The notes: generated by a model from the letters alone, not told the origin. A stretch of 64,000 nucleotides of DNA from Kiloniella laminariae (GCF_027214005.1 NZ_JAPWGY010000002.1:186001-250000); one strand, 5' to 3'; positions 1 through 8,615 are shown, numbered from the stretch's first letter. Program-made: numbers and translations.

Positions 1-503
1 TTGAGAACCACGATAATCATCGGGGCAATCGCGAGGATGGGAATGGTCTGGGAGGAAATAATCCAGGGCATCAGACTTTTGTCCAGGCTCCGGTTATGGA
101 CAATACCCACCGCCAGAAGAATCCCCAGAACGGAACCGATACCAAAGCCCATCAGGGTCGAAGACAGCGTGATCCAGGCGTGATAGACAAGACTGCGCTT
201 CGAGGTAACTTTTGTGAGTACCGTTGTCTTGTAGAGTTCAGCCGCGACTTGATGGGGAGCGGGCAATACCGGTCTTTCCTGCGCCAGAGTATCCGTAATC
301 AGCTGACTGGTGGTCCACTCAACATTCCCCCGGGCATAGATATCTTTCTGGAAAGCTGTGTTCAGCATCACAGCCGAGCCATACCAGATCCCAATAATGG
401 CACAAACGACCACGATCACAGGACCGGTTTTGCCCGACATCAGAGTACTCCAGATGCTCTCGCGTCTCGAGTGTCCCGAAGACAGCAAAGCATCAGTCGT
501 CAT
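1..503 (-). CDS. ABC transporter permease, NitT/TauT type (C-terminal part outside window)
   Basis: Inner-membrane permease subunit of an importer of the nitrate/taurine type; only the first 167 residues lie in the window. Hydrophobic segments are visible at about residues 29-45 and 114-134, and the sequence around residues 150-167 (SSQTIPILAIAPMIIVVL) is typical of these permeases just before the cytoplasmic loop that contacts the ATPase. The start ATG at 503 overlaps the end of the upstream ATPase gene by 11 bases, so the two are translationally coupled. Its position after dihydropyrimidinase suggests a pyrimidine-related substrate, but that is inference. The substrate-binding protein is not seen and may lie beyond the left edge. 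Confidence 0.85.
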   Translation of the reverse strand, partial: MTTDALLSSGHSRRESIWSTLMSGKTGPVIVVVCAIIGIWYGSAVMLNTAFQKDIYARGNVEWTTSQLITDTLAQERPVLPAPHQVAAELYKTTVLTKVTSKRSLVYHAWITLSSTLMGFGIGSVLGILLAVGIVHNRSLDKSLMPWIISSQTIPILAIAPMIIVVL

Positions 504-1380
504 AGCTGTGTCCTTCCCTCAGTCCCTCGCGTACCCGGTGGGCGATGGCCAGAAACTCTGGGCTCTCGCGAATATCCAGAGAACGATCTCGAGGGAGATT
601 ACAGTCAATGACATCATAGATACGCCCGGGACGCGGTGACATGACTACAATCTTCGATGACAGGAATACAGCTTCGGGAATTGAATGCGTGACAAAGAGG
701 ACCGTTTTGTTTGTCTTGTCCCACAAGCGTAACAACTGCTCATTCAGATGATCCCGGACGATCTCGTCCAGTGCCCCGAAAGGCTCATCCATCAGCAGCA
801 GCTCCGGGTCAAAAGACAGGGCCCTGGCAATAGAAGCCCGTTGCTGCATGCCGCCCGACAACTGCCATGGAAATTTTTTTTCAAAACCGGCAAGGTTAAC
901 CAGTTCCATATTTTTGCTAATTCTCTGTTGCCTCTCGGCTTTTGGATAGCCCATGATTTCCAATGGCAGACCAATATTCCCTGCGATTGTTCGCCAGGGA
1001 TAAAGGGCTGCGGCCTGAAAGACATATCCATAATCCCGGTTTAGCCGGGCCTCTTCCGCCGATACACCGTTAACCAGCAAACTGCCCCCGGTAGGCTGTT
1101 CAAGATCGGCAACCGCCCGTAGTAATGTCGTCTTGCCACAGCCTGAAGGGCCGATAAAAGAAACAAAATCTCCCCGCCCGATCGAAAGGTCAATCTCTGA
1201 CAAGGCGTGAACCGGACCATCATTGGTCTCGAAACTCAAAGAGAGATTTTTGATCTCGACTACCGGGGATACTGCCTTGTCTGTTGCCATTGAATTTTGT
1301 TCCATACCCATCTTGTCAAGCTGACTAAAGCCGCTGTTTTGAACGCCGTTCTTTGCGTCCGCTTGCGAAACCTGCAGCAT
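493..1380 (-). CDS. ABC transporter ATP-binding protein, NitT/TauT type
   Basis: ATPase of the importer whose permease follows. Motifs are complete: Walker A GPSGCGKTT at residues 77-85, Q-loop near residue 121, signature LSGGMQQR at 174-181, Walker B LLLMDEP at 195-200 and the H-loop TH at 231-232. Length (295 aa) is slightly above the family norm of about 260 because of a 40-residue N-terminal extension; internal Met codons at residues 24, 26 and 31 are possible true starts. It lies 113 bases downstream of dihydropyrimidinase on the same strand, and that gap holds two hairpins. A role in uptake of pyrimidines or related ureides is inferred from context. Confidence 0.9.
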   Translation of the reverse strand: MLQVSQADAKNGVQNSGFSQLDKMGMEQNSMATDKAVSPVVEIKNLSLSFETNDGPVHALSEIDLSIGRGDFVSFIGPSGCGKTTLLRAVADLEQPTGGSLLVNGVSAEEARLNRDYGYVFQAAALYPWRTIAGNIGLPLEIMGYPKAERQQRISKNMELVNLAGFEKKFPWQLSGGMQQRASIARALSFDPELLLMDEPFGALDEIVRDHLNEQLLRLWDKTNKTVLFVTHSIPEAVFLSSKIVVMSPRPGRIYDVIDCNLPRDRSLDIRESPEFLAIAHRVREGLREGHSYDD

Positions 1381-1406
1381 GGTTTAACTCCCTAGTTCGT
1401 TGAACT

Positions 1407-1462
1407 CTGCCGTTAAGCGGCAGTTATTGTTCTTTTGAAAGGGAACCTTCGGCTCCCTTTCA
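1407..1462 (-). other. Two intercistronic hairpins between hydA and the ABC genes
   Basis: Two inverted repeats lie in the 113-base gap. CTGCCG/CGGCAG (1407-1412 and 1418-1423) has a 5-base loop. TGAAAGGGA/TCCCTTTCA (1436-1444 and 1454-1462) encloses a TTCGG-type loop. Neither is followed by a T-run in the minus direction, so they look like mRNA-stability or partial termination elements, not clear intrinsic terminators. Confidence 0.55.
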
Positions 1463-1493
1463 GACCTTCTTGTACACGTCTTCCCGCCAGCAG

Positions 1494-2948
1494 TTATACC
1501 CCGGCTGGCATATTCTCTGCCTTGCGCTCAACCTTGCGTGGCGCGGTGATTTCTTTCCACTTGGACAGGGCCTTGTTCACGGCCGGGTAAGGATCACGCC
1601 CGACAAACTCACCATGTCCCGGCTCAACCTTAACAGCAGACTCTTCAATCGCCACCTTGCCGCGTGTCAGAGTGAAGCGTGGCAGTCCGGTAACCTTCTT
1701 TCCTTCAAAGACATTGTATTCGATAACTGACTGCTGTGATTTGGCCGTAATGGTTTTGGATCGGTTGGGATCCCAGACCACCAGATCAGCATCAGCACCG
1801 ACCATAACAGCACCTTTTTTCGGATACATGTTCAGGATTTTGGCAATATTGGTCGAGGTCACGGCAACAAATTCGTTCATGGTCAAACGCCCCGTTGCAA
1901 CGCCATAGGTCCAGAGCATGGGCATACGGTCTTCCAACCCACCTGTTCCGTTCGGAATCTTTGTAAAATCACCAATTCCAAAACGTTTCTGATCCACTGT
2001 AAAGGCACAGTGATCCGTCGCCACAACCTGTAACGACCCCGACTGAAGGCCCGCCCAGAGACTATCCTGATGCATCTTATTCCGGAATGGAGGTGACATG
2101 ACGCGCTGGGCTGAATGGTCCCAATTGGGATTGGCATATTCACTTTCGTCCAGCGTCAAATGCTGGATCAGAGGTTCGCCGAATACCCGCATACCCTTTT
2201 GTCGTGCCCGGCGGATCGCCTCGTGTGCCTGCTCACAAGAAGTATGAACGATATAAAGCGGTACACCCGCCATATCAGCAATCATGATTGCCCGGTTGGC
2301 GGCTTCGCCTTCCACTTCCGGGGGCCGGGAATAGGCGTGGGCTTCCGGACCATTATTCCCTTCCGCCAGAAGTTTTTGCTGCAGCGTTGCCACAACATCC
2401 CCATTCTCGGCATGAACCAGCGGCATGGCCCCCAGCGCAGAGCAGCGTTGGAACGAGGCGAACATCTCGTCATCATCGACCATCAGTGCGCCTTTGTAGG
2501 CCATAAAATGCTTGAAGGTGTTGATCCCGCGACCAACGACCTCTTCCATTTCATCGAATACCTTCTCGCCCCACCAGGTCACAGCCATATGATAGGAATA
2601 ATCTGCACAGGCAGAACCGGATTTCTGCTGCCAGATTGCCAGGGCCTCCATCAGGGACTGACCGGGAGAAGGCAGGCAAAAATCCACCACCATGGTCGTT
2701 CCACCAGCAAGGCCCGCCCGGGTGCCGCTTTCAAAGTTATCGGCAGAGTGTGTGCCCATAAAAGGCATCTCAAGATGGACATGCGGGTCAATCCCACCCG
2801 GCATGATGTAACAGCCCGTCGCATCCAGCGTCTCATTGGCCGAAAGATTCTGGCCAATTTCTACAATCTTGCCGCCTTCAACTTTCACATCGGCCTTATA
2901 GGAAAGATCGGCCGTAACAACTGTCCCGCCCTTGATAACTTTACTCAT
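1494..2948 (-). CDS. hydA: Dihydropyrimidinase (D-hydantoinase)
   Basis: Cytoplasmic zinc amidohydrolase that opens the ring of 5,6-dihydrouracil or dihydrothymine to N-carbamoyl-beta-amino acids, the second step of the reductive pyrimidine pathway. The metal-binding HVH is at residues 57-59 in GGIDPHVHLEMPF. The lysine that is carboxylated in the family is Lys152 in FMAYKG. Further metal-site histidines are in PLVHAENG (about 179) and VHTSCEQA (about 235), and the TDHCAF motif is near 315. Length 484 aa is normal. The gene is 14 bases from the upstream hydrolase gene, so the two are certainly co-transcribed, and it sits in a cluster with PreT/PreA, which supply its substrate. Confidence 0.95.
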   Translation of the reverse strand: MSKVIKGGTVVTADLSYKADVKVEGGKIVEIGQNLSANETLDATGCYIMPGGIDPHVHLEMPFMGTHSADNFESGTRAGLAGGTTMVVDFCLPSPGQSLMEALAIWQQKSGSACADYSYHMAVTWWGEKVFDEMEEVVGRGINTFKHFMAYKGALMVDDDEMFASFQRCSALGAMPLVHAENGDVVATLQQKLLAEGNNGPEAHAYSRPPEVEGEAANRAIMIADMAGVPLYIVHTSCEQAHEAIRRARQKGMRVFGEPLIQHLTLDESEYANPNWDHSAQRVMSPPFRNKMHQDSLWAGLQSGSLQVVATDHCAFTVDQKRFGIGDFTKIPNGTGGLEDRMPMLWTYGVATGRLTMNEFVAVTSTNIAKILNMYPKKGAVMVGADADLVVWDPNRSKTITAKSQQSVIEYNVFEGKKVTGLPRFTLTRGKVAIEESAVKVEPGHGEFVGRDPYPAVNKALSKWKEITAPRKVERKAENMPAGV

Positions 2949-2962
2949 GACTAATCCCTTCC

Positions 2963-4213
2963 TTATTTGAAGATTTCGGCAGTTTCAACAACAGCATGGA
3001 ACAGAACATCTGCTCCCGCAGCAGCCCATTCCGGTGATATTTCTTCATCCTCGTTATGGCTGAGGCCATCGACGCAAGGGCACATCACCATGGCTGTCGG
3101 GGCTACACGGTTAACCCAGCAGGCGTCGTGTCCGGCACCAGAGACGATATCCCGGTGGCTGTAACCCAGGCGAATTGCTGCATTGCGAACCGCTGCGACA
3201 CAGGTCTCATCAAACTTGACCGGATCAAAGGCACCGACCTGTTCGATTTCCATCTTCAGCCCCAGTTCTTCAATAAGCTCCTGGCCTTCATAACGAAGCG
3301 CCTGCTCCATTGCCGTAATCACGTCCTTTTCCGGGTGACGGAAATCAATGGTGAAAACCGCTTTTCCCGGAATGATATTGCGGGAGTTCGGATAGATGTC
3401 CATATGCCCGACAGCACCGACGGCATGCGGTGCAAAACGCCAGGCAATGTCATTGACCAGCTCGGTAATCCGCGCAGCACCGAGGCCAGCATTAACCCGC
3501 TTGGGCATTGGTGTTGAACCGGTGTGGCTTTCCTTGCCGGTCAGGGTAACCTGTAACCAGTTCAGCCCCTGCCCATGGGTAACAACACCGATGTCCACTT
3601 TTTCATCTTCCAGAATAGGTCCTTGTTCAATATGCAGCTCAAACATGGCATGTAGCTTGCGCGCACCAACCGGCTCATCCCCGATAAAGCCGATGCGTTT
3701 CAGTTCATCACCAAATTTTTTGCCCTCGGCATCTTCCCGGGCATAGGCCCAGTCCTGAGTATGAACCCCTGCAAAAACCCCGGATGCCAGCATGGCCGGA
3801 GCAAAACGGGTGCCTTCCTCGTTGGTCCAGTTTACAACTTCGATTGCCCGTTTGGTTTTGATGCCCATGTCATTGAGCGTACGAATGATTTCAAGTCCGG
3901 CGAGCACACCCAGCACACCGTCATACTTGCCGCCCGTTGGCTGTGTATCCAGATGAGACCCGACCATTACCGGAAGAAGGCTGGGATCTGTTCCTTCATG
4001 ACGGGCAAACATATTGCCCATAGAGTCAATCCCGACAGTCATCCCCGCCTCTTCACACCAGCGTGCAAAAAGATGCCGTCCTTCAGCATCTTCATCCGTC
4101 AGCGTCTGACGGTTGTTACCCCCGCGCACTCCAGGACCAATTTTGGCTATTTCCATCAGGGATTCCCAAAGCCTTGGGGAATTAATATGCATATTATCAG
4201 CTGGTTTACTCAT
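2963..4213 (-). CDS. M20-family Zn-dependent amidohydrolase, probable beta-ureidopropionase
   Basis: Hydrolyses an N-carbamoyl group to amine, CO2 and ammonia. Next to dihydropyrimidinase the expected substrate is N-carbamoyl-beta-alanine or its 2-methyl analogue. The family (HyuC/AllC/M20) also includes allantoate amidohydrolase. Metal ligands fit the family: His88 in GSHLDT, Asp99 in GGKYDG, Glu132/133 in NEEGTRF, plus ELHIEQGP further on. I chose the ATG at 4213 because a GGGAG ribosome-binding site (4221-4225) precedes it; an in-frame ATG at 4234 would add seven residues with no such site. Length is then 416 aa. It follows mmsA after an intrinsic terminator. It could also act on allantoate, since no allantoicase is present in the window. 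Confidence 0.85.
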   Translation of the reverse strand: MSKPADNMHINSPRLWESLMEIAKIGPGVRGGNNRQTLTDEDAEGRHLFARWCEEAGMTVGIDSMGNMFARHEGTDPSLLPVMVGSHLDTQPTGGKYDGVLGVLAGLEIIRTLNDMGIKTKRAIEVVNWTNEEGTRFAPAMLASGVFAGVHTQDWAYAREDAEGKKFGDELKRIGFIGDEPVGARKLHAMFELHIEQGPILEDEKVDIGVVTHGQGLNWLQVTLTGKESHTGSTPMPKRVNAGLGAARITELVNDIAWRFAPHAVGAVGHMDIYPNSRNIIPGKAVFTIDFRHPEKDVITAMEQALRYEGQELIEELGLKMEIEQVGAFDPVKFDETCVAAVRNAAIRLGYSHRDIVSGAGHDACWVNRVAPTAMVMCPCVDGLSHNEDEEISPEWAAAGADVLFHAVVETAEIFK

Positions 4214-4260
4214 CAGAACGCTCCCGGAAATCACTTATATTTTCTTACATCTACATTTGA

Positions 4261-4298
4261 AAAAGGCACTGCCTCGCCAAAGGGAAACAGTGCCTTTT
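4261..4298 (-). terminator. Intrinsic terminator or attenuator after mmsA
   Basis: An 11-bp perfect stem (AAAAGGCACTG with CAGTGCCTTTT, 16-base loop) begins two bases after the mmsA stop codon. Read on the minus strand it is followed by a run of T residues. It lies between mmsA and the M20 hydrolase, so it should end or reduce transcription into the rest of the cluster. The hydrolase and hydA may therefore depend on read-through or on a promoter in the 47 bases after the hairpin. Confidence 0.75.
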
Positions 4299-4300
4299 CT

Positions 4301-5797
4301 TTATTCCATATTGGGGAAGGTAAAGACCGCGCCTTCCTTGATCCCCGCAGGCCAGCGTGTGGTTACTGTCTTGAGGCGGGTGTAAAAGCGGATACCTTCT
4401 GGCCCGTAGATAGAATGGTCTCCGAACAGTGACCGCTTCCACCCCCCAAAGGAATGATAGGCTACTGGCACAGGAATTGGTACGTTAACGCCGACCATAC
4501 CGACCTCAATTGAATCTGCAAAAGTACGCGCAGTATCTCCATCGCGCGTAAAGATCGCAGTACCATTGCCATATTCATGTTTGTTGATCAGATCCACCGC
4601 CTGATCAAAATCCTTGGCGCGCAGCACCGACAGGACAGGGCCAAAGATCTCTTCTTTGTAAATTGTCATGTCAGGCGTCACACGATCAAAAAGCGTGCCC
4701 CCGACAAAATATCCGTTTTCATACCCCTGAAGCTTAAAGCCCCGACCATCCACGACCAGTTCCGCTCCCGCATCAACACCCTGCTGGATGTATCCCAGAA
4801 CTTTTTCCTGATGCGCTTTGGTAATCACAGGTCCCATATCTGCATCGGCATCAGTGCTTGGTCCAATACGCATGCTCTGGACACGGGGCGCCAGAGTTTC
4901 GATCAGCTTGTCAGCAGTTTCCTCCCCGACAGGCACAGCAACAGAAATCGCCATACAACGCTCGCCTGCTGAACCGTAACCTGCCCCCATCAGGGCATCG
5001 GCGACCTTGTCCATATCCGCATCCGGCATAACGATCATGTGATTTTTGGCTCCGCCGAGCGCCTGCACCCGTTTTCCTTTGGCAGTACCGCGGGAATAGA
5101 CATATTCGGCGATCGGCGTAGACCCGACAAAAGAGATTGCCTTGACATCAGGATGGTCCAGAAGCGTATCGACCGCCTCCTTGTCCCCATGAACCACATT
5201 AAGAACGCCAGCGGGAAAACCTGCCTGTTGAAAGAGATCCCAGACCAGCATCGGCGCAGAGGGGTCACGCTCGGAAGGTTTCAATACAAAAGTATTGCCA
5301 CAGGCAATCGCGACCGGATACATCCACATCGGCACCATCGCCGGGAAATTAAACGGGGTAATACCCGCAACAACACCAAGAGGTTGTCTGTCTGAATAGC
5401 TGTCAACCTGCGGGCCGACATTCCTGCTGAATTCACCTTTGAGAAGATGCGGAATACCACAGGCAAACTCGACCACTTCAATTCCTCGGGCGACTTCACC
5501 CAATGCATCATCGTGGGTTTTCCCGTGTTCGCGGCTGATTTCTCGTGCAATATCTGCTGCATGCCGATCAAGTAATTCCTTGAACTTGAACATATAACGG
5601 GCACGCTTCAAAGGAGGCGTCGCCCCCCAGTCCTTAGCCGCCGCTTTCGCAGCAGCAACGGCTTCATTCACTTCCTCCACCGTCGAAAGAGGAAGCTCTG
5701 CGATCTGTTCTCCCGTCGCAGGATTGAATATCTGCGAGGTACGAGAACTGCTGGAAAGGCGTTTTTCACCTGCAATCGCGTTATTGATCCGTTCCAT
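4301..5797 (-). CDS. mmsA: CoA-acylating methylmalonate-semialdehyde dehydrogenase
   Basis: Aldehyde dehydrogenase family enzyme that converts (methyl)malonate semialdehyde with NAD+ and CoA to propionyl- or acetyl-CoA and CO2. It is the last step for the beta-alanine and beta-aminoisobutyrate released by pyrimidine breakdown, after a transaminase that is not seen here. The catalytic Cys281 lies in GSAGERCMAIS, the oxyanion-hole Asn150 in TPFNFPAM, and the conserved GGAKNH at 248-253. Length 498 aa is normal for MmsA/IolA. Its promoter must lie in the 5798-6328 region, which carries RutR operators and is shared with the divergent regulator genes. An intrinsic terminator follows directly. Confidence 0.93.
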   Translation of the reverse strand: MERINNAIAGEKRLSSSSRTSQIFNPATGEQIAELPLSTVEEVNEAVAAAKAAAKDWGATPPLKRARYMFKFKELLDRHAADIAREISREHGKTHDDALGEVARGIEVVEFACGIPHLLKGEFSRNVGPQVDSYSDRQPLGVVAGITPFNFPAMVPMWMYPVAIACGNTFVLKPSERDPSAPMLVWDLFQQAGFPAGVLNVVHGDKEAVDTLLDHPDVKAISFVGSTPIAEYVYSRGTAKGKRVQALGGAKNHMIVMPDADMDKVADALMGAGYGSAGERCMAISVAVPVGEETADKLIETLAPRVQSMRIGPSTDADADMGPVITKAHQEKVLGYIQQGVDAGAELVVDGRGFKLQGYENGYFVGGTLFDRVTPDMTIYKEEIFGPVLSVLRAKDFDQAVDLINKHEYGNGTAIFTRDGDTARTFADSIEVGMVGVNVPIPVPVAYHSFGGWKRSLFGDHSIYGPEGIRFYTRLKTVTTRWPAGIKEGAVFTFPNME

Positions 5798-6228
5798 AAT
5801 ACCGCCCTTTATCTCGTCAAGATCTCCAATACAGGAGCCTTTGACCGTGCCAATTGTTCCATTTCAGATGACACAGATGGATAGTGCATCATCGCTTAAG
5901 CCACAGATGAGCCACAGAACTGACAGATAAACAGGTTACAGAGACAGGCGACAGCGCCTGATCAAAACACAGGTACAAACCCCGAAAACAGAAAGCAGGA
6001 GCAACAAACGCTCTCCCCACGGGACAGCTGCTTCGTCACTCTATCTTTAACTTTACAAGTTACGCCGTTGGGCTGTTTTTGTTTTTTTGATTTATCGGCG
6101 AAATCTCGGATTATTCAGACGCTACCACCTTTTCCGTGCACGTACCTGTTCTCCCTGTAGACCCGGCTCGAACAATTCCGGGGCCTTGTTTTTATATTGG
6201 CAGTTGTTTAACCTGCCTTGAAGATTTA
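5798..6228. other. Long non-coding region upstream of mmsA
   Basis: No gene is supported here. The region is the left part of the 531-base divergent promoter space between mmsA and the first TetR gene. It contains a stretch with seven ACAG tetramers between 5903 and 5954, and an isolated TTGACC at 5841-5846 that lacks a matching second half. The mmsA leader probably runs through it if transcription starts near the operators at 6255-6303. Confidence 0.5.
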
Positions 6229-6244
6229 TTTACCTGGTGGTCAA
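6229..6244. promoter_or_regulatory. Degenerate third RutR-like site
   Basis: The 16-mer matches TTGACCA-N2-TGGTCAA at 12 of 14 defined positions; the right half TGGTCAA is perfect and the left half has two mismatches. It lies 26 bases, centre to centre, from the next site. It is weaker than the two sites to its right and may be chance. Confidence 0.35.
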
Positions 6245-6254
6245 ATTTTATTTC

Positions 6255-6270
6255 CTGACCATTTGGTCAA
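6255..6270. promoter_or_regulatory. RutR-type operator 1
   Basis: CTGACCATTTGGTCAA is a 14-bp perfect palindrome (TGACCA-TT-TGGTCA) and differs at one position from the TTGACCA-N2-TGGTCAA consensus known for E. coli RutR. It lies between mmsA and the two RutR-like genes, so it can serve both directions. Confidence 0.85.
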
Positions 6271-6287
6271 GTTAACGCTACTAAACC

Positions 6288-6303
6288 TTGACCAAATGGT
6301 CAA
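6288..6303. promoter_or_regulatory. RutR-type operator 2
   Basis: TTGACCAAATGGTCAA is an exact match to the RutR consensus. Its centre is 33 bases from that of operator 1, close to three helical turns, which would allow cooperative binding. It lies 25 bases before the chosen start codon of the first regulator gene, so it should mediate autoregulation. An ATG inside the palindrome (6296) is a possible but unlikely start. Confidence 0.9.
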
Positions 6304-6328
6304 TAATAAAAATAAGCCGGAAACACGG

Positions 6329-7039
6329 ATGAAAAAATCGGAAAGAGTAAAAAAAACCACTGCCAAAGCCGGAATAAGACAGGAAAATGAAAAGATAATC
6401 CTCAAAGCTGCCGAAAGTGTTTTTGCCGAATACGGTTTCCGCGGGGCGACCACCAGCATGATTGCCGAGCAGGCAAACATCCCGAAAGCCAACCTGCATT
6501 ACTACTTCCCGACCAAAGAGGCACTGTATCGGCAGGTAGTGGACAACATTTTCAACATCTGGCTTCAGGCAGCAGACTCCTTTGACGACTGCGATGACCC
6601 GGTTGAGGCGCTCAGTCGCTACATCGAGAAAAAAATGGATATCTCACGGGACAACCCCATGGGCTCCAAAGTCTGGGCCAATGAGATCATCCAGCGCGCG
6701 CCGGTTATTCAGGACTATCTTGAAACCACACTCAAGGACTGGACGGAATCGCGAGCCGTGATTATCCGCAGGTGGATTGCCCAGGGAAAGATCAACCCGA
6801 TTGATCCGCAATATCTGTTGTATATGATCTGGTCAACGACCCAGCATTACGCCGATTTCAACCATCAGATCGAAACTCTCAATGGCGGCACCCCTCTCAG
6901 CGACGCACAATACCGGGTCGCGAAGGACAATGTTATCGAGATCATACTTACCGGCATCGGTGCCGTCCAGCGCCGCCGCAACAGCCTGCTTCAGGATAAC
7001 AGTCCCAAAGACCAGCAAGAAAAGAGTGACAGGGCATGA
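6329..7039 (+). CDS. rutR: RutR-like TetR-family regulator (first of a tandem pair)
   Basis: Pyrimidine-responsive repressor of the TetR family. The N-terminal helix-turn-helix spans about residues 38-60 (ATTSMIAEQANIPKANLHYY). The C-terminal part carries the RutR-type features WANEIIQRAP and YMIWSTTQHYADF. The reading frame stays open upstream, but those earlier Met codons (6218, 6296) lie before or inside the operators, so I chose ATG 6329, giving 236 aa, close to the 212 of the usual family. The gene overlaps the next one by ATGA. Exact RutR operators just upstream support both the identity and autoregulation. The ligand in the family is uracil or thymine. Confidence 0.88.
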   Translation: MKKSERVKKTTAKAGIRQENEKIILKAAESVFAEYGFRGATTSMIAEQANIPKANLHYYFPTKEALYRQVVDNIFNIWLQAADSFDDCDDPVEALSRYIEKKMDISRDNPMGSKVWANEIIQRAPVIQDYLETTLKDWTESRAVIIRRWIAQGKINPIDPQYLLYMIWSTTQHYADFNHQIETLNGGTPLSDAQYRVAKDNVIEIILTGIGAVQRRRNSLLQDNSPKDQQEKSDRA

Positions 7040-7674
7040 GTCCAAGAGCCGGACAAACAAAAAAACGCACCCGTATTCAGGCAATCAACGAAGAAAAAAT
7101 TGTCGAGGCTGCTCTGGAGATCTTTGCCACTTTCGGTTTCAGAGGCACCACCATAGATCAGATCGCCCAGAAGGCCGAGATGTCCAAGCCGAACCTTCTG
7201 TACTATTTCAGACGTAAAGAAGACATCTATATCTCTGTTTTACGGCGAACCCTGGAAGAGTGGTTAACGCCCCTCACCGCGCTTAATCCTAAGGGTGATC
7301 CCCTGGAGGAGATCAGCAAATACACTGCCCTTAAACTGGAAATGTCGCGCAAAAATCCGACCGCTTCCCGTCTCTTTGCCAACGAAATTCTTCACGGCGC
7401 CCCGATGATCGAAGATGTACTCAAGGGATCACTCAAACAGCTGGTTGATGAAAAGGCGGCAGTAATCGGCAACTGGGTCAAGGAAGGAAAATTGGCTCAG
7501 GTTGACCCTTATCACCTGATTTTCATGATCTGGGCCACGACCCAACACTATGCCGACTTCAAAGTCCAGATGCATGCAATACTGGGCAAAACAGTCGACG
7601 CGCCTGATTATTACGAACAGGCAGGCACAACCATCAACGCCATTTTCCTCGAAGGACTGAAACCAAGAAGCTGA
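7036..7674 (+). CDS. RutR-like TetR-family regulator (second of a tandem pair)
   Basis: A 212-residue paralogue of the preceding regulator, starting inside its stop codon (ATGA). The helix-turn-helix is at about residues 38-58 (TTIDQIAQKAEMSKPNLLYY). The ligand-domain signatures FANEILHGAPMI and FMIWATTQHYADF are those of RutR. The recognition helices of the two proteins differ (IPKANLHYYF versus MSKPNLLYYF), so they may read related but different operators. A candidate is the TTTATCA-N2-TGATAAA palindrome before preT. It may also form heterodimers with its neighbour. The gene converges on the DMT permease gene with 23 bases between. Confidence 0.87.
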   Translation: MSPRAGQTKKRTRIQAINEEKIVEAALEIFATFGFRGTTIDQIAQKAEMSKPNLLYYFRRKEDIYISVLRRTLEEWLTPLTALNPKGDPLEEISKYTALKLEMSRKNPTASRLFANEILHGAPMIEDVLKGSLKQLVDEKAAVIGNWVKEGKLAQVDPYHLIFMIWATTQHYADFKVQMHAILGKTVDAPDYYEQAGTTINAIFLEGLKPRS

Positions 7675-7697
7675 AAACTTTCCTGATCTTGCCTTGA

Positions 7698-8615
7698 TTA
7701 GCCGCTGACTGTCCGTTGCAAGAAAACCATTGCCGTTGCTGTAACAAGCCCACCGATCACGAGAGAGAGATCAGGCATCTGGCGAGAGACTACCCCCTCT
7801 ATCGCCAGAACGATTGCCGGGGTCAGAAACGTATAGGCCATAACCTTCGCCGCAGGTAATTTGAAGCTGGCATACTTGAGCAGTAAAAAGCTGATCGCTG
7901 TGTTACAGACTGCCAGGTAAGCAATCGCCCCGTAAACAGAAAAAGGCAGCTCTGCCCAAGGGGTATCAACGACTTCCCGCCAGCCATACACTCCCAGAAT
8001 CACGGTTCCGGCAATCAGTGTCCAGAAGGTCAGCACCAGCAGGTTTTCTCCCTTATGGAAGCGCCGGACACAGGGGGAGTAGGCCGCATAAGACAAACAG
8101 CCAACCCAGAAAATCATCTCCCCACGACCGAGGGAGAACTGTAAAAGCGCCTCAAAACTCCCGCCGAACACAACCCATACAGCTCCGGCAGCAGCGATAA
8201 ACAGCCCGCCCCAAAGTCTTGGACTGGTTTTCTGCCCGATGAGAAAATAGGCAATGACCGCCGTCATCATTGGTATCAGGGTAAAAACCGCTCCAAGGCT
8301 GACGGCACTGCCCAGACGCAGACCTTCAAACATTGTAACGAAGAAGACGACCAGTAATGCCCCCAGACAAAGATATCTGAAGCAAAGCAAGGGCCCGGGC
8401 CAATTCCACTCCTGTTTAAAAAACAGCAGTGCACCAAAAGCTGTAGACGCGATACAGAAACGCAGAAAAGTCAAAGCGACCGGATCAAGCGCGTGCGTGA
8501 TGGCGGCTCCAACCGGAAAGGATGTGCTGACCAGAAAGATAAAAAGCAACATCGCTCTATGTGCTTTTTTTTCTCCCCTGGCCTGCAGAAGTACTGTTTC
8601 TGTACTGAGGGACAC
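7698..8615 (-). CDS. DMT-superfamily (EamA) permease
   Basis: Inner-membrane protein of 305 aa with the two tandem EamA repeats, each about five transmembrane helices (first repeat from about residue 20, second from about residue 165). Members usually export amino acids or other metabolites. It is the last gene of the preT-preA unit, 66 bases after preA, so it may export a pyrimidine catabolite such as beta-alanine or move a pyrimidine; nothing in the sequence fixes the substrate. Confidence 0.8.
   Translation of the reverse strand: MSLSTETVLLQARGEKKAHRAMLLFIFLVSTSFPVGAAITHALDPVALTFLRFCIASTAFGALLFFKQEWNWPGPLLCFRYLCLGALLVVFFVTMFEGLRLGSAVSLGAVFTLIPMMTAVIAYFLIGQKTSPRLWGGLFIAAAGAVWVVFGGSFEALLQFSLGRGEMIFWVGCLSYAAYSPCVRRFHKGENLLVLTFWTLIAGTVILGVYGWREVVDTPWAELPFSVYGAIAYLAVCNTAISFLLLKYASFKLPAAKVMAYTFLTPAIVLAIEGVVSRQMPDLSLVIGGLVTATAMVFLQRTVSG

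Noticed and set aside
2115-2954. 279-codon open frame on the plus strand
   Set aside because: It lies wholly opposite dihydropyrimidinase, shows no family features and mirrors codons of a clearly real gene.
5841-5856. Possible fourth RutR site upstream of mmsA
   Set aside because: Only the left half TTGACC is present; the right half shows no resemblance to TGGTCAA.
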